DNA of 64,000 nucleotides from Arthrobacter humicola (GCF_022803015.1 NZ_JAFKON010000008.1:124001-188000); one strand, 5' to 3'. Positions 9,396-18,421 are shown, counted from the first letter of the stretch. Notes: generated from the sequence alone by a model not told the origin. A program made the numbers and translations.

Positions 9396-10406
9396 ATGGC
9401 CATCACCGATTTCGAACGCTACCCCCTGATGTTTGGCCCGAGCCCCATCCATCCGCTGCCGCGGCTCAGCGCACACCTGGGCGGGGCGCAGATCTGGGCG
9501 AAACGCGAGGACGTCAACAGCGGCCTCGCGTTTGGCGGCAACAAGACGCGCAAGCTGGAGTACTTCGTCCCGGAGGCCCTGGCACAGGGCGCGGACACCC
9601 TCGTCTCGATTGGCGGCTACCAGTCCAACCACACCCGCCAGGTCGCGGCGGTGGCGGCGAAACTCGGCCTCAAAGCACGCCTGGTTCAGGAAAACTGGGT
9701 CGACTGGCCCGATCCGTTGTCCGACCGGGTAGGCAACATCCTGCTCTCGCGGATCATGGGCGCCGACGTGCGGCTGGACAGTGCGGGCTTCGACATCGGC
9801 ATCCGCAGCAGCTGGGAGACCGCCATCGAAGAGGTCAGGGCCGCCGGCGGCACGCCCTACGCGATCCCGGCCGGCGGGTCCGACCACAGGCTGGGCGGTC
9901 TGGGCTTCGCCAACTGGGCCTACGAGGTGGAAGAGCAGGAGCGCGAGCTCGGCATCTTTTTCGAGACGATTGTCGTCTGCACCGTCACGGGCTCCACCCA
10001 CGCCGGGATGATCGCGGGTTTTGCCGGCCAGGACAAACCGCGCCGCGTGATCGGCATCGACGCGTCGGCAACTCTGGCGAAGTCCCGTGACCAGGTGGAA
10101 CGCATCGCCCGGAACACCGCCGAGCTGATCGGCCTGGGCAGGGAACTCCGGGACGAGGAAATCAACGTCATGGAGGGCTGGGCCGGGGACCTTTATGGGA
10201 TTCCCGTCGATTCCACCCTGGAGGCCATTCGGCTGGGCGCCTCGCTCGAGGCCATGATCACCGATCCCGTCTACGAGGGAAAGTCCCTCGCCGGGCTGAT
10301 CGACCTCGTGAAAAGCCGGGAAATTCCGGCCGGCAGCAATGTCCTCTACGCCCACCTCGGCGGCCAGATCGCCCTGAACGCCTACAGCGGACTCTTCCGC
10401 TCCTGA
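9396..10406 (+). CDS. acdS: 1-aminocyclopropane-1-carboxylate (ACC) deaminase
   Basis: A PLP enzyme that opens the plant ethylene precursor ACC to 2-oxobutanoate and ammonia. It has 336 residues. [10 protein letters not shown] supplies the PLP lysine (Lys50) and YQSNHTR the catalytic serine (Ser77). The two positions that separate true ACC deaminases from D-cysteine desulfhydrases are kept: Glu294 in DPVYEGKS and Leu321 in YAHLGG, equivalent to Glu295 and Leu322 of the Pseudomonas enzyme. The tyrosine before Glu294 is also present. One departure is YQSNH in place of the usual IQSNQ next to the serine. It probably lets the cell use ACC as a nitrogen source near plant roots. Control by the divergent GntR gene is inferred. 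Confidence 0.92.
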   Translation: MAITDFERYPLMFGPSPIHPLPRLSAHLGGAQIWAKREDVNSGLAFGGNKTRKLEYFVPEALAQGADTLVSIGGYQSNHTRQVAAVAAKLGLKARLVQENWVDWPDPLSDRVGNILLSRIMGADVRLDSAGFDIGIRSSWETAIEEVRAAGGTPYAIPAGGSDHRLGGLGFANWAYEVEEQERELGIFFETIVVCTVTGSTHAGMIAGFAGQDKPRRVIGIDASATLAKSRDQVERIARNTAELIGLGRELRDEEINVMEGWAGDLYGIPVDSTLEAIRLGASLEAMITDPVYEGKSLAGLIDLVKSREIPAGSNVLYAHLGGQIALNAYSGLFRS

Positions 10407-10417
10407 CCCGGCGCACC

Positions 10418-10452
10418 ACGGCGGCGGGTTCCCTGGCGGGGTCCGCCGCCGT
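10418..10452 (+). terminator. acdS terminator
   Basis: ACGGCGGCGG at 10418-10427 pairs with CCGCCGCCGT at 10443-10452, just downstream of the acdS stop. Confidence 0.7.
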
Positions 10453-10587
10453 CGTCGTTAATCCCGGCAACGCCGGCTCAAAAAAGAAATCAAGAAAATT
10501 TCCGATTGGTGCGTAACCTTTCGGGCCCGCCCAGCGATTACTCCTTTGTAAGCGCCTCCGGAGTCTTGGACCCCCCACCAGACACCG

Positions 10588-10646
10588 GCTGGCCTTCCAC
10601 CGTAAGTGCCGGCCGGCGCCTGCCCCCATGGGCGCCGGCCAGCCTT
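10588..10646 (+). promoter_or_regulatory. structured leader with terminator-like hairpin
   Basis: The rest of the 320-base gap after acdS is a leader. An inner 10-bp stem (GGCCGGCGCC at 10611 and its complement at 10631) is enclosed by GGCTGGCC (10588) and GGCCAGCC (10637) and is followed by TTTTCT. This could be an attenuator. Upstream, GTAACC near 10513 followed by CGATT resembles an ECF-type promoter. Confidence 0.4.
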
Positions 10647-10728
10647 TTCTGGCGAGAGTGGGCTGTCAACTGCCCCCGTGAGGCCTCAGCCCGCCTTCAA
10701 ACCAAAAAACAAAGGATGTACGTCTGTA

Positions 10729-11229
10729 ATGAAGAGTGTTAGCAAGACCACCAAGATCGCTGTCGGCGCCGCCATTCTGGCAGTCGGAGGTTTCTCCGGC
10801 ATCGGACTGGCCAATGCCGCTCAGATGTCCAGCACCGAGCAGGCTGAAGTGAGCCACGCTACGCCCGCCACACCGGCTGTCCCGGCCACGCCTACGCTCC
10901 CGGCAAAGCCGGCCGTCCCCGCAGTTCCGGCCGCGCCGTCGACTGACGGCAAGGCCAAGGGCGACGCCGAAGCCGACGTCGACGGCACCGAAGGTGCCGT
11001 CGACGGCTCCGCCGACGAAAAGGACGGAGCCACCGTCAAGGGCGACGCCAGCGTCAAGGGTGCTGCCGGTGAGGCACGCGCCAACGCCAACATCCACGCC
11101 GCAGTTCCGGCGACCCCGGCGACACCGGCCGTCCCCGGTGCCAAGGGCGTTCCGGCAACCCCTGCTATTCCGGCAACCCCGGCTGTTCCGGCCCAGCCGT
11201 CCGTCGAGCTGCCCCAGCACGACAAGTAA
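10729..11229 (+). CDS. exported Ala/Pro-rich repeat protein
   Basis: A 166-residue protein without a recognised family. Residues 1-30 look like a Sec signal peptide (positive start, hydrophobic run IAVGAAILAVGGFSGIGLA, cleavage near ANA-AQ). The mature part has two blocks of PATPAVPATP-type repeats on either side of an acidic, Asp/Gly/Lys-rich middle (residues about 65-125), and ends in a charged tail. Such chains are usually extended and may span the cell wall. AAAGGA lies upstream of the ATG. Its place beside an ECF sigma factor gene suggests it is a target of that factor. Confidence 0.75.
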   Translation: MKSVSKTTKIAVGAAILAVGGFSGIGLANAAQMSSTEQAEVSHATPATPAVPATPTLPAKPAVPAVPAAPSTDGKAKGDAEADVDGTEGAVDGSADEKDGATVKGDASVKGAAGEARANANIHAAVPATPATPAVPGAKGVPATPAIPATPAVPAQPSVELPQHDK

Positions 11230-11277
11230 ATTCCGGCTGTTCGGCCTGGACCCGGCATGGGTCTGAAAGCAAGGAGG

Positions 11278-11336
11278 GAGCCCTTACTTTGGAGGGCTCA
11301 GGGGTGCGGCCGCTAGACTTGCGGGGGCCGCACCCC
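11278..11336 (+). terminator. two consecutive hairpins before the sigma gene
   Basis: GAGCCCT (11278) pairs with AGGGCTC (11293), and GGGGTGCGGCC (11301-11311) pairs with GGCCGCACCCC (11326-11336). The first may end the preceding gene. The second lies 23 bases before the sigma-factor start and encloses a possible -10 box (TAGACT). Confidence 0.55.
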
Positions 11337-11359
11337 AGCAGTAACGGAAGGACAGCCTC

Positions 11360-11908
11360 TTGGCACAGCAGCTAAGCGATGACGAATTGTCAGCCGCCTT
11401 AGCTGGTGACCCTTCAGGTTTCAGCGCGGTGTACACGGTTATTTCCCCGGCCGTGTTGGGCTACTTCCGGGCCCGGGGCGTGGACGACGCCGAGGCCCTG
11501 ACCCAGGATGTGTTCGTGGACGTCCTGCCAAAGCTGGCCGGCGTCTGCGGCGGCCACGCAGGTCTAAGGACCTTCATTTTCTCCGTCGCCCACGCGCGGC
11601 TGGTCGACTACAGGCGGCGGGCAGAACGCACTCCGCATTTGGCCGAATACGATCCCCTGAACGACGCCAGGTACTCGGCATCCGCCGAGGACGAAGTGCT
11701 CGGATCTCTGGGCGGTATCTCGGACACTCTCGCGAGGCTCAATGAGGAGCAGCGCGAAGTTCTGGTCCTGCGGATCGTCGCGGACCTTTCCATCGAACAG
11801 GTGGCCGGCATCATGGACAAGACGCCGGGTGCCATCAAGCAGCTTCAGCGCCGCGGGCTCAGTGCCCTGCGCGAGCTCGTAACCGAAAAGGACCACGCAG
11901 CATCATGA
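11360..11908 (+). CDS. ECF-type RNA polymerase sigma factor
   Basis: An extracytoplasmic-function sigma factor of 182 residues that would direct polymerase to stress or envelope promoters. Region 2 spans about residues 18-85 (AEALTQDVFVDVLPKLAG and the following helix to RLVDYRRR). Region 4 spans about 120-172 (LNEEQREVLVLRIVADLS then IEQVAGIMDKTPGAIKQL). The start is a TTG with GGAAGGA at good spacing. The stop overlaps the next start by four bases, so the two proteins are translationally coupled. Confidence 0.9.
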   Translation: MAQQLSDDELSAALAGDPSGFSAVYTVISPAVLGYFRARGVDDAEALTQDVFVDVLPKLAGVCGGHAGLRTFIFSVAHARLVDYRRRAERTPHLAEYDPLNDARYSASAEDEVLGSLGGISDTLARLNEEQREVLVLRIVADLSIEQVAGIMDKTPGAIKQLQRRGLSALRELVTEKDHAAS

Positions 11909-12723
11909 CCGGCACCCGCGACCCCCAGCAGGATGGCACCATCCAGGCGATGCTGGGCGACTCCGGCCTCGAATCCGCGGCCGAGCTTCGGACCGCGCTG
12001 GAACAGCTCCGCGCTGTGGTCCCGGATGCGGCTCCCGCGCCCCGCGCCGACCTCGCGGCCCTGCTCGCGGCCGGGACAGCCGGGGCAGCCGGTCTTGCCG
12101 CCGCCCCTGACGCAGCCACGACGACGGCGCTGCCCACCGTCGCGTCCGCGAAGAATGACGCCGATGAATCGCTGCCGGCCGGGGTCACCAGCCTGGCCGA
12201 GCGCCGCGGCCGGAAGCGCCGGCTGGCAATCGTCGGTGGCGCCGTCGTGGGTGCCATGACCCTTGGTGCCGGCGCCGTGGCGGCATCCAGCGAGGACTTC
12301 CGGCACAGCGTCAGCCACACCGTCGGGGTCATCTTCCAGACTCCGGGCCACGGTACACCGGCCCCCGAGCATGTCCAGCCGTCGCCGTCCTCAGTCCCGG
12401 CCCTTCCCGCGCCCGCCGCGACGCCGGGTCACGGCACGCCCGGAACACCGGGTGCTGACCCGTCCGGAGCATCGACGCCCACCACCTCCAGCACCCCGGG
12501 CGCCCCAGCGGCCGGACACGCGCCCCCCGCCACGCCTCCCGCTGTCGGCCGCGACGGCATCCTGCCGACCCCCGGGCAGCGGCCCGGGGCGCCTGGGCTG
12601 CCCGGATCACCCGACCTTCCGGGCGGCGGCGGAAACGCAGGCAAGGATCTGCCGCGCGTTCCGGGCCACATCACGCCAACCCTGCCGGGCGTCGTTCCGA
12701 CCAAGGCCCCCGGCCAGCCATAA
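11905..12723 (+). CDS. single-pass membrane protein, candidate anti-sigma factor
   Basis: A 272-residue protein. About 105 cytoplasmic residues lead to RRGRKRR and one membrane segment (107-127), then about 145 outer residues very rich in Pro, Gly, Thr and Ala. The ATGA overlap with the ECF sigma gene and the N-in topology fit an anti-sigma factor, but no zinc-finger (HxxxCxxC) or known anti-sigma domain is seen, so this is context-based. The Pro/Gly-rich tail resembles a cell-wall sensor. Confidence 0.65.
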   Translation: MTGTRDPQQDGTIQAMLGDSGLESAAELRTALEQLRAVVPDAAPAPRADLAALLAAGTAGAAGLAAAPDAATTTALPTVASAKNDADESLPAGVTSLAERRGRKRRLAIVGGAVVGAMTLGAGAVAASSEDFRHSVSHTVGVIFQTPGHGTPAPEHVQPSPSSVPALPAPAATPGHGTPGTPGADPSGASTPTTSSTPGAPAAGHAPPATPPAVGRDGILPTPGQRPGAPGLPGSPDLPGGGGNAGKDLPRVPGHITPTLPGVVPTKAPGQP

Positions 12724-12745
12724 GCCGCCCTTAAATTCCTTTGTT

Positions 12746-12816
12746 AACCCGGTTGCGCTATCACTTAGGGCGGTTCTGAACGCTCAGAATGACCCAAAGT
12801 GATAGCGCAACGGGTT
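12746..12816. terminator. large inverted repeat between convergent genes
   Basis: A stem of about 20 bp (left arm 12746-12766, right arm 12797-12816, one bulged base) encloses a 30-base loop with a smaller stem of its own. It sits between convergent genes and probably ends both. The arm contains TTGCGCTATCACTT, which could be a dispersed repeat. Confidence 0.75.
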
Positions 12817-12846
12817 GAGTGGCAGGTGGGTTGGCGGCGGCTGGAG

Positions 12847-13341
12847 TTAGGCCAGGACCTGCCGCTTCGAAGAGATGACGCCGGTGTTGAATCCGGCCAG
12901 GTGCAGGCCGCCGTGGAACCGGGCATGCTCGATCTTCACGCAGCGGTCCATCACGACGTCGAGTCCGGCGGCCTCGGCCTCCTTGGCAACGTCCTCGTGC
13001 CAGGAGCCCAGCTGCAGCCAGAGGGTCTTGGCGCCGGCGGCGATGGCCTCGTCCAGGACGCCGGGCAAGTCGCCGTGCTTGCGGAACACGTCCACAATGT
13101 CCGGGCTTTCCGGGAGGTCCGCGAGCGACGCATACGTCGGCTGACCCAGGATTTCCTTCACCACCGGGTTCACGAAATAGACCTTGTACCGGGTGGAGGA
13201 CTGCAGATAGGTGGCCACGAAATAGCTCGCGCGCGAAGGCTTGTCGGAAGCGCCCACAATCGCGATCGACTTCGCCTGCCGCAGCAGGTTCAGGCGCTCC
13301 GGCGCCGAGGGGCCGGTCCAGGTCCGTTCTTCAACACTCAT
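12847..13341 (-). CDS. CoA-binding (YccU-like) protein
   Basis: A 164-residue Rossmann-fold protein of the CoA-binding domain family (succinyl-CoA-synthetase-alpha-like). It shows SIAIVGASDKPSRASYFVA for nucleotide binding and LWLQLGSWHEDVA and GLDVVMDRCVKIEH further on. The partner substrate is unknown. It is the last gene of the acs-sfnG-metY operon and overlaps metY by four bases (ATGA). A paralogue lies at 18434, just across the divergent riboswitches. Confidence 0.88.
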   Translation of the reverse strand: MSVEERTWTGPSAPERLNLLRQAKSIAIVGASDKPSRASYFVATYLQSSTRYKVYFVNPVVKEILGQPTYASLADLPESPDIVDVFRKHGDLPGVLDEAIAAGAKTLWLQLGSWHEDVAKEAEAAGLDVVMDRCVKIEHARFHGGLHLAGFNTGVISSKRQVLA

Positions 13342-14681
13342 CAGTTCGCTCCGATCGTGCAGGCTTCAGCCTCTGGGGATGCATCCGGGGCTGCTGCTTC
13401 CGAGGCGGCGTCCAGCGCCTGGTCCAGGTCCCAGAGGATGTCATCGATGTCCTCGAGGCCCACGGAGATGCGGACAAGGTCCTCGGGGACACCTGCCGAC
13501 TCGAGCTGTTCGGGGCTCAGTTGCTGGTGGGTGGTGGACCCGGGGTGGATGACCAGGGTCCGGGAGTCGCCCACATTGGCCAGGTGCGAGGCCAGCTGCA
13601 GGGACTCGATGAACTTCTGCCCCGCGGCCCGGCCGCCCTTGACGCCGAAGGAGAACACCGAGCCCGGACCCAGCGGCAGGTATTTCTGCGCCCGCTCGAA
13701 GTGCGGGTGCGAGGGCAGGCCGGAGAAGTTCACGTAGGCCACGCGCTCGTCCGCTTCCAGCCATTCGGCCACAGCCTGGGCGTTCTTCAGGTGCTCGTCG
13801 AGGCGCTGGGGGAGCGTTTCCACGCCCTGCAGCAGCTGGAACGCCGACTGCGGGGACAGTGCGGGTCCGATGTCGCGCAGCTGTTCGCAGCGCAGCTTGG
13901 TGAGGAACCCGTACTCGCCGAAGTTCCCCCACCAGGAGACGTTGCCGTAGGAGGCCACGGGCTCGGTCATGGTCGGGAAGTTGCCGTTGCCCCAGTCGAA
14001 GCGGCCGCTTTCGACGATCACGCCGCCGAGGGTGGTGCCGTGGCCGCCGAGGAACTTGGTGGCGGAGTGGATCACGATGTCCGCCCCGTGCTCGATCGGC
14101 CGCACGAGGTAGGGCGTGCTCAAGGTGGCGTCGACGACGAGCGGGACGCCGGCGTCGTGCGCCACCTTCGCGAGTGCCGCAAGGTCCTGGACTTCCGAGG
14201 ACGGGTTGGCCACCACTTCCACGAAGATCGCCTTCGTGTTTTCCCGGACTGCGGCGGCGTAGACCGCCGGGTCGGTGCCGGCGACGAATGTGGTGTCCAC
14301 GCCGAAGCGGCGCAGCGTGACGTCCAGCTGGGTCACCGTGCCGCCGTAGAGCTGGGAGGCGGCCACGATGTGGTCCCCGGCCTGGGTCAGCGCGGCAAAG
14401 GTGATGAACTCCGCCGCCATGCCCGACGACGTCGCCACGGCGCCGATTCCGCCCTCCAGGGAGGCGATGCGCTCCTCGAACGCGGCCACGGTGGGGTTGC
14501 CGATCCGGGAATAGATGTTGCCGTATTTCTGCAGCGCGAAGAGGTTCGCGGCGTCCTGGGTGTCCTTGAACACGAAGGAGGTGGTCTGGTAGATCGGCAC
14601 GGCGCGGGCGCCGTGCTCGGCGTCGGGGGTGCCGCCGGCGTGCAGCGCACGGGTGCGGAATCCGAACTTGCGGTCAGCCAT
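13341..14681 (-). CDS. metY: O-acetylhomoserine sulfhydrylase
   Basis: A PLP enzyme of the Cys/Met metabolism family that joins sulfide to O-acetylhomoserine to give homocysteine. It has 446 residues; the PLP lysine lies in [12 protein letters not shown], with SSGMAAE and [10 protein letters not shown] typical of the O-acetylhomoserine branch. The start ATG overlaps the stop of sfnG (TAATG), and the stop overlaps the CoA-binding gene. In this operon it would capture sulfide from sulfite released by the sulfone monooxygenase after reduction. A SAM riboswitch controls the operon. Confidence 0.93.
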   Translation of the reverse strand: MADRKFGFRTRALHAGGTPDAEHGARAVPIYQTTSFVFKDTQDAANLFALQKYGNIYSRIGNPTVAAFEERIASLEGGIGAVATSSGMAAEFITFAALTQAGDHIVAASQLYGGTVTQLDVTLRRFGVDTTFVAGTDPAVYAAAVRENTKAIFVEVVANPSSEVQDLAALAKVAHDAGVPLVVDATLSTPYLVRPIEHGADIVIHSATKFLGGHGTTLGGVIVESGRFDWGNGNFPTMTEPVASYGNVSWWGNFGEYGFLTKLRCEQLRDIGPALSPQSAFQLLQGVETLPQRLDEHLKNAQAVAEWLEADERVAYVNFSGLPSHPHFERAQKYLPLGPGSVFSFGVKGGRAAGQKFIESLQLASHLANVGDSRTLVIHPGSTTHQQLSPEQLESAGVPEDLVRISVGLEDIDDILWDLDQALDAASEAAAPDASPEAEACTIGAN

Positions 14682-15889
14682 TACGCGTTCACCAGCTTGC
14701 TGGTAGTGCCGGCGTTTGCCGCCGGGGTCCGGGACAGGTCCAGTTCGGTGCCGTTCTTCCGGGCGAGGTCGGCCTCGAGTTCGCGGACGATGGGCAGGAT
14801 GTCCTGGCCGAACGCGGCGGCTTCCTCCTGGAAGTGCAGGTAGCCGGTCAGGAACAGGTTCACGCCGATCTTCTTGTACGCCACGATCCGCTCGGCGATC
14901 TGCTCCGGGGTGCCGATCAGCTGCGTCTTGAAGCCGTCGTTGTACTGGACCAGGTCCTCGAAGCTCGAGTCGGCCCACATGCCCTTGCCGTCCTTGGTGG
15001 ACGCCCCGGCTTCCTGGACGGCGGCGCGGAACCCCTCCACGGCGGGCTTGTGCGCCTTCTCGACGATCTCGCGGAGGGTGTCGCGGGCTTCTTTCTCGGA
15101 ATCCCGGGCGATCACGAAGCCGTTCAGGCCAAACTTGGGGGAGGGGAGGGCACCTTCCGGGCCGCGACCGGCGGCACCTGACGCCGCCACCACACCGGCG
15201 ATGTTCTCCTTGAACCCGTCGAGGTCCTTGCCGTTGGAGAAGTACCAGTCAGCCACCCGTCCGGCGGTGGCCTGCGCGGCCGTGGAGTTGCCGCCGAAGA
15301 AGATCTCCGGGTGCGCCCGGCCCGGCACGTCCACCGGTGCCGGGTTCAGGGTGAAGTCGGTGATGTTGTAGTACTTGCCGGACTGGCTGTAGTCCTGCTC
15401 GGTCCAGAGCCCGCGGAGGACCTTGATGAATTCCTCGGTGCGGACGTAGCGCTCGTCGTGTTCGAGCCATTCGAGGCCGAAGTTGGTGAATTCGTCCTTG
15501 AGCCAGCCGGAGACGATGTTTACGGCGGCGCGGCCGTTGGAGATGTGGTCCGCGGTGATGATGTACTTCGCCAGCACGCCGGGGTGCCACATGCCCGGAT
15601 GGACGGCGGAGATCACCTTGAGGCGCTCGGTGGCGGCCAGCAGCGCCAGGCTGAACGAGGTGGCCTCGTGCTGCTTGTCCGCGCCGTAGGAGGCGGCGTA
15701 CCGGGTCTGGGTCAGGGCGTATTCGAAGCCGGAGTTCTCCGCGATCCTGGCCAGCTTCTTGTTGTATTCGAAGTCCCAGCCGGTGCGCTGTTCGATGGTG
15801 GACACCACCAGGCCGCCGGAGACGTTGGGGACCCAGTAGGCGAACTTGAGCGGTTCGGAAAGACGGGCGACGTTGCTGATCTCAGTCAT
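14681..15889 (-). CDS. sfnG: FMNH2-dependent dimethyl sulfone monooxygenase
   Basis: A two-component flavin monooxygenase that oxidises dimethyl sulfone to methanesulfinate and formaldehyde using FMNH2 from a separate reductase. The 402-residue sequence follows Pseudomonas SfnG closely: KFAYWVPNVSGGLVVS, EYALTQTRY, AVNIVSGWLKDEF, GGNSTAA and FEDLVQYNDGFKTQLIGTP. The ATG at 15889 follows AAAGGAA. It begins 10 bases after the acs stop and overlaps metY by one base. No flavin reductase gene is seen in the cluster. Confidence 0.93.
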   Translation of the reverse strand: MTEISNVARLSEPLKFAYWVPNVSGGLVVSTIEQRTGWDFEYNKKLARIAENSGFEYALTQTRYAASYGADKQHEATSFSLALLAATERLKVISAVHPGMWHPGVLAKYIITADHISNGRAAVNIVSGWLKDEFTNFGLEWLEHDERYVRTEEFIKVLRGLWTEQDYSQSGKYYNITDFTLNPAPVDVPGRAHPEIFFGGNSTAAQATAGRVADWYFSNGKDLDGFKENIAGVVAASGAAGRGPEGALPSPKFGLNGFVIARDSEKEARDTLREIVEKAHKPAVEGFRAAVQEAGASTKDGKGMWADSSFEDLVQYNDGFKTQLIGTPEQIAERIVAYKKIGVNLFLTGYLHFQEEAAAFGQDILPIVRELEADLARKNGTELDLSRTPAANAGTTSKLVNA

Positions 15890-15899
15890 GGGTGTTCCT

Positions 15900-18125
15900 T
15901 TACTTCCGGGTGGGGCTTGCTGTTGCCAGGAATTCCGCGGCGCGGTCGCGCAGCACATCCTGGATGCCCGCGATGGATGGTTCGTTCTGCAGCGAGGTGG
16001 TGTCGCCGAGCGTTGTGCCTTCGAACAGCTGGGTCAGCAGCCGGCGCATGATCTTGCCGCTGCGGGTTTTCGGCACGTCGGGAACGACGACGACGTCCCG
16101 CGGCTTGGCGATCGGCCCGATCTGCTTCGCGACGTGCGCCTTCAGCACACCCTGGATGTCGGGGGTGGCCGCCGAATCCTTCAGCACCACGAACGCGACG
16201 ATCGCGTGGCCGGTCTTTGGGTCCGCGACCGGGCAGACGCCGGCCTCCACCACGTCCGGGTGGGTGACGAGCGCCGATTCGACCTCGATGGTGGAGAGCA
16301 GGTGTCCGGAGACGTTGAGGGTGTCGTCCACCCGCCCGAGGATCCAGATGTCGCCGTCGTCGTCATACTTGGCGCCGTCACCGGCGAGGAACCAGCCCTG
16401 CTCGGCGTATTGGCGCCAGTACGAATCGAAGTAGCGGCGCGGGTTGCCCCAGACCGTCCGGGCGATCGCCGGGCCGGGGGAGTCCACCACGATGAAACCC
16501 TGGACGCCGGGCGGCACCGTATTGCCGGCGTCGTCCACGATGCGCGTGCTGACGCCGGGCAGCGGGCGGGCCGCGCAGCCGGGCTTGAACGCGGCGTCCG
16601 TCGGTGCCGGGGAGAGGATGGTGGCGCCGGTTTCGGACTGCCACCACGTGTCCACCACGGGGGCGGTGCTGGCGCCGATATTGGTCCGGAACCAGCGCCA
16701 GGCCTCGGGGTTGATGGCCTCGCCCACCGTGCCGAGGAGACGGATGGAGGAGAGGTCGTACGTGTCCGGGACGCCGTCCGGGAACCAGCCCATGAGGGAG
16801 CGGACCAGGGTGGGCGCGGTGTAATACTGCGTGACCCCGTACCGTTCGATGATCTCAAAGTGCCGGCCCGGGTGCGGGGTGTTGGGCGTGCCCTCGAAGA
16901 TGACCTGCGTGGCGCCGTTGGAGAGCGGGCCGTAGAGCTCGTAGGTGTGCGCGGTGACCCAGGCGAGGTCGGCCGTGCACCAGTGCACGTCCTTCTCCCG
17001 CAGCGCAGGGTCGGGGTTGCTGAACAGGTGCTCGAAGCTCCATGACGCCTGTGTGAGGTACCCGCCGGAGGTGTGGACCAGGCCCTTGGGCTTGCCGGTG
17101 GTGCCGGAGGTGTACATGATGAACAGCGGCGTCTCGGCGTCGAACGCCTCGGCTTCGTGAGTCTCGGAGGCCCGCCCGACGGCGTCGTGCCACCACACGT
17201 CGCGGCCGGCGGTCATCGGGACGGTGTCCAGCTCGTCCGCGAGAGTGGTCCGGTTGACCACCAGGACGTGTTCGATGGCGTTGTCGCCGGCGACGGCGGC
17301 GTCCGCGTTGTCCTTGACCGGCACGGCGGTGCCGCGGCGGAACTGGCCGTCGGTGGTGACCAGGAGCTTGGCGCCGGTGTCCTCCACCCGGAACTTCAGG
17401 GCCTCGGCGGAGAACCCGCCGAAGACCAGGGAATGGATCGCGCCGATCCGGGCCACTGCGAGGGTGATGATCACGGTTTCGGGGATGACGGGGAGGTAGA
17501 TGACCACCCGGTCGCCCTTGGTGATACCGAGATCCAGGAGGGCATTGGCGGCTTTGGAAACCTCGCGCTGGAGTTCGGCGTAGGTGACGGCGCGGCGGTC
17601 GCCGGGCTCGCCCTCAAAGTGCAGGGCCACCTTGTCTCCACGCCCCGCCGCTACGTGGCGGTCGACGCAGTTGTAGGCGACATTGAGCCTGCCCCCTTCG
17701 AACCAGGTGATCTGCGGTCCGGTGCCGGCCACGACGTCGGCAGGGACCCGGCGGTGCGCGGTGTGCCAGGGCTTGGTTTGCTCCGTTGCGCCGCCAGGCA
17801 GGTCCGCCCAGTCGAGGCGGAGAGCCTGGGTTTCCCAGAACGCAACCGTCTCTGCCTGGACAGTACCCGCGGTCGCGGCGGCGCCGTGCCGGGGAGGGTG
17901 GTCTCCGGAGGTGGTGCTGCGGTGACGCGCCGGCCCGTCGGCGGGGACGCCGTGCACTGCGCCGTCCGTGGGCTCGTTCAGGGACCATCCCGAAGAGCCG
18001 CGAGAGGAGCCGGGCGCGTCACGCAGCCCTGCTTCGTTCGCCGTCGCGTCCGAAGTGGTTTGTGGGAATGCCTCGGACGCAGTCCGGGCAAAGGTGGGCA
18101 GAGCGGAAGAATTCTCAGGGGTCAT
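15900..18125 (-). CDS. acs: acetyl-CoA synthetase with N-terminal extension
   Basis: Activates acetate to acetyl-CoA through acetyl-AMP. The 741-residue protein carries YTSGTTGKPKG, the WWQSETGA motif, YDDDGDIWILGRVDD and the C-terminal SGKIMRR whose lysine is the usual acetylation site. It is about 90 residues longer than typical Acs because of a Ser/Thr/Ala-rich N-terminal tail (residues 1-95) of no known fold. The ATG at 18125 follows GGAG, which abuts the aptamer of a SAM-IV-like riboswitch. Leading a sulfur operon, it may feed the acetyl group used to make O-acetylhomoserine. Confidence 0.95.
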   Translation of the reverse strand: MTPENSSALPTFARTASEAFPQTTSDATANEAGLRDAPGSSRGSSGWSLNEPTDGAVHGVPADGPARHRSTTSGDHPPRHGAAATAGTVQAETVAFWETQALRLDWADLPGGATEQTKPWHTAHRRVPADVVAGTGPQITWFEGGRLNVAYNCVDRHVAAGRGDKVALHFEGEPGDRRAVTYAELQREVSKAANALLDLGITKGDRVVIYLPVIPETVIITLAVARIGAIHSLVFGGFSAEALKFRVEDTGAKLLVTTDGQFRRGTAVPVKDNADAAVAGDNAIEHVLVVNRTTLADELDTVPMTAGRDVWWHDAVGRASETHEAEAFDAETPLFIMYTSGTTGKPKGLVHTSGGYLTQASWSFEHLFSNPDPALREKDVHWCTADLAWVTAHTYELYGPLSNGATQVIFEGTPNTPHPGRHFEIIERYGVTQYYTAPTLVRSLMGWFPDGVPDTYDLSSIRLLGTVGEAINPEAWRWFRTNIGASTAPVVDTWWQSETGATILSPAPTDAAFKPGCAARPLPGVSTRIVDDAGNTVPPGVQGFIVVDSPGPAIARTVWGNPRRYFDSYWRQYAEQGWFLAGDGAKYDDDGDIWILGRVDDTLNVSGHLLSTIEVESALVTHPDVVEAGVCPVADPKTGHAIVAFVVLKDSAATPDIQGVLKAHVAKQIGPIAKPRDVVVVPDVPKTRSGKIMRRLLTQLFEGTTLGDTTSLQNEPSIAGIQDVLRDRAAEFLATASPTRK

Positions 18126-18134
18126 TGCTGCACT

Positions 18135-18286
18135 CCATCGGTCCTGGCAGTAGCACCCCTTGGTTGCTCCGGCGCCCTCGAATATCACCGAAGGAGGGCG
18201 GAGCGGTTGCGTGGGAATGGTCGTCTCACGTCACCGGGGGGTTGCTGCGGCGTCATCGATCCAGGTCTCTCGGCCGCTCGGGATGG
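18135..18286 (-). promoter_or_regulatory. SAM-IV-like riboswitch (acs operon)
   Basis: On the minus strand CCATC (from 18286) pairs with GATGG (to 18135) as the closing stem. Inside are GAGCGGCCGAGAGACCUGG, GAUGACGCCGCAGCAACC and GGUGCUACUGCCAGGACC, the conserved core of the actinobacterial SAM-IV class. Compared with the copy at 18960 it has an extra 65-70 bases in one arm. The ribosome site GGAG touches the closing stem, so SAM binding should block translation directly. Confidence 0.88.
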
Positions 18287-18421
18287 TCACTACCTACTAG
18301 AACTTCAGATGCACGATTCCGCAAAATCGGCGTGCGGGAGCGCCGTAATATTCGTTCACCCGGCATGCGTCCGGCCCAAATCATTCATTTATTCGACAAT
18401 TGTCCGGAAAGGTCGCAGGAG

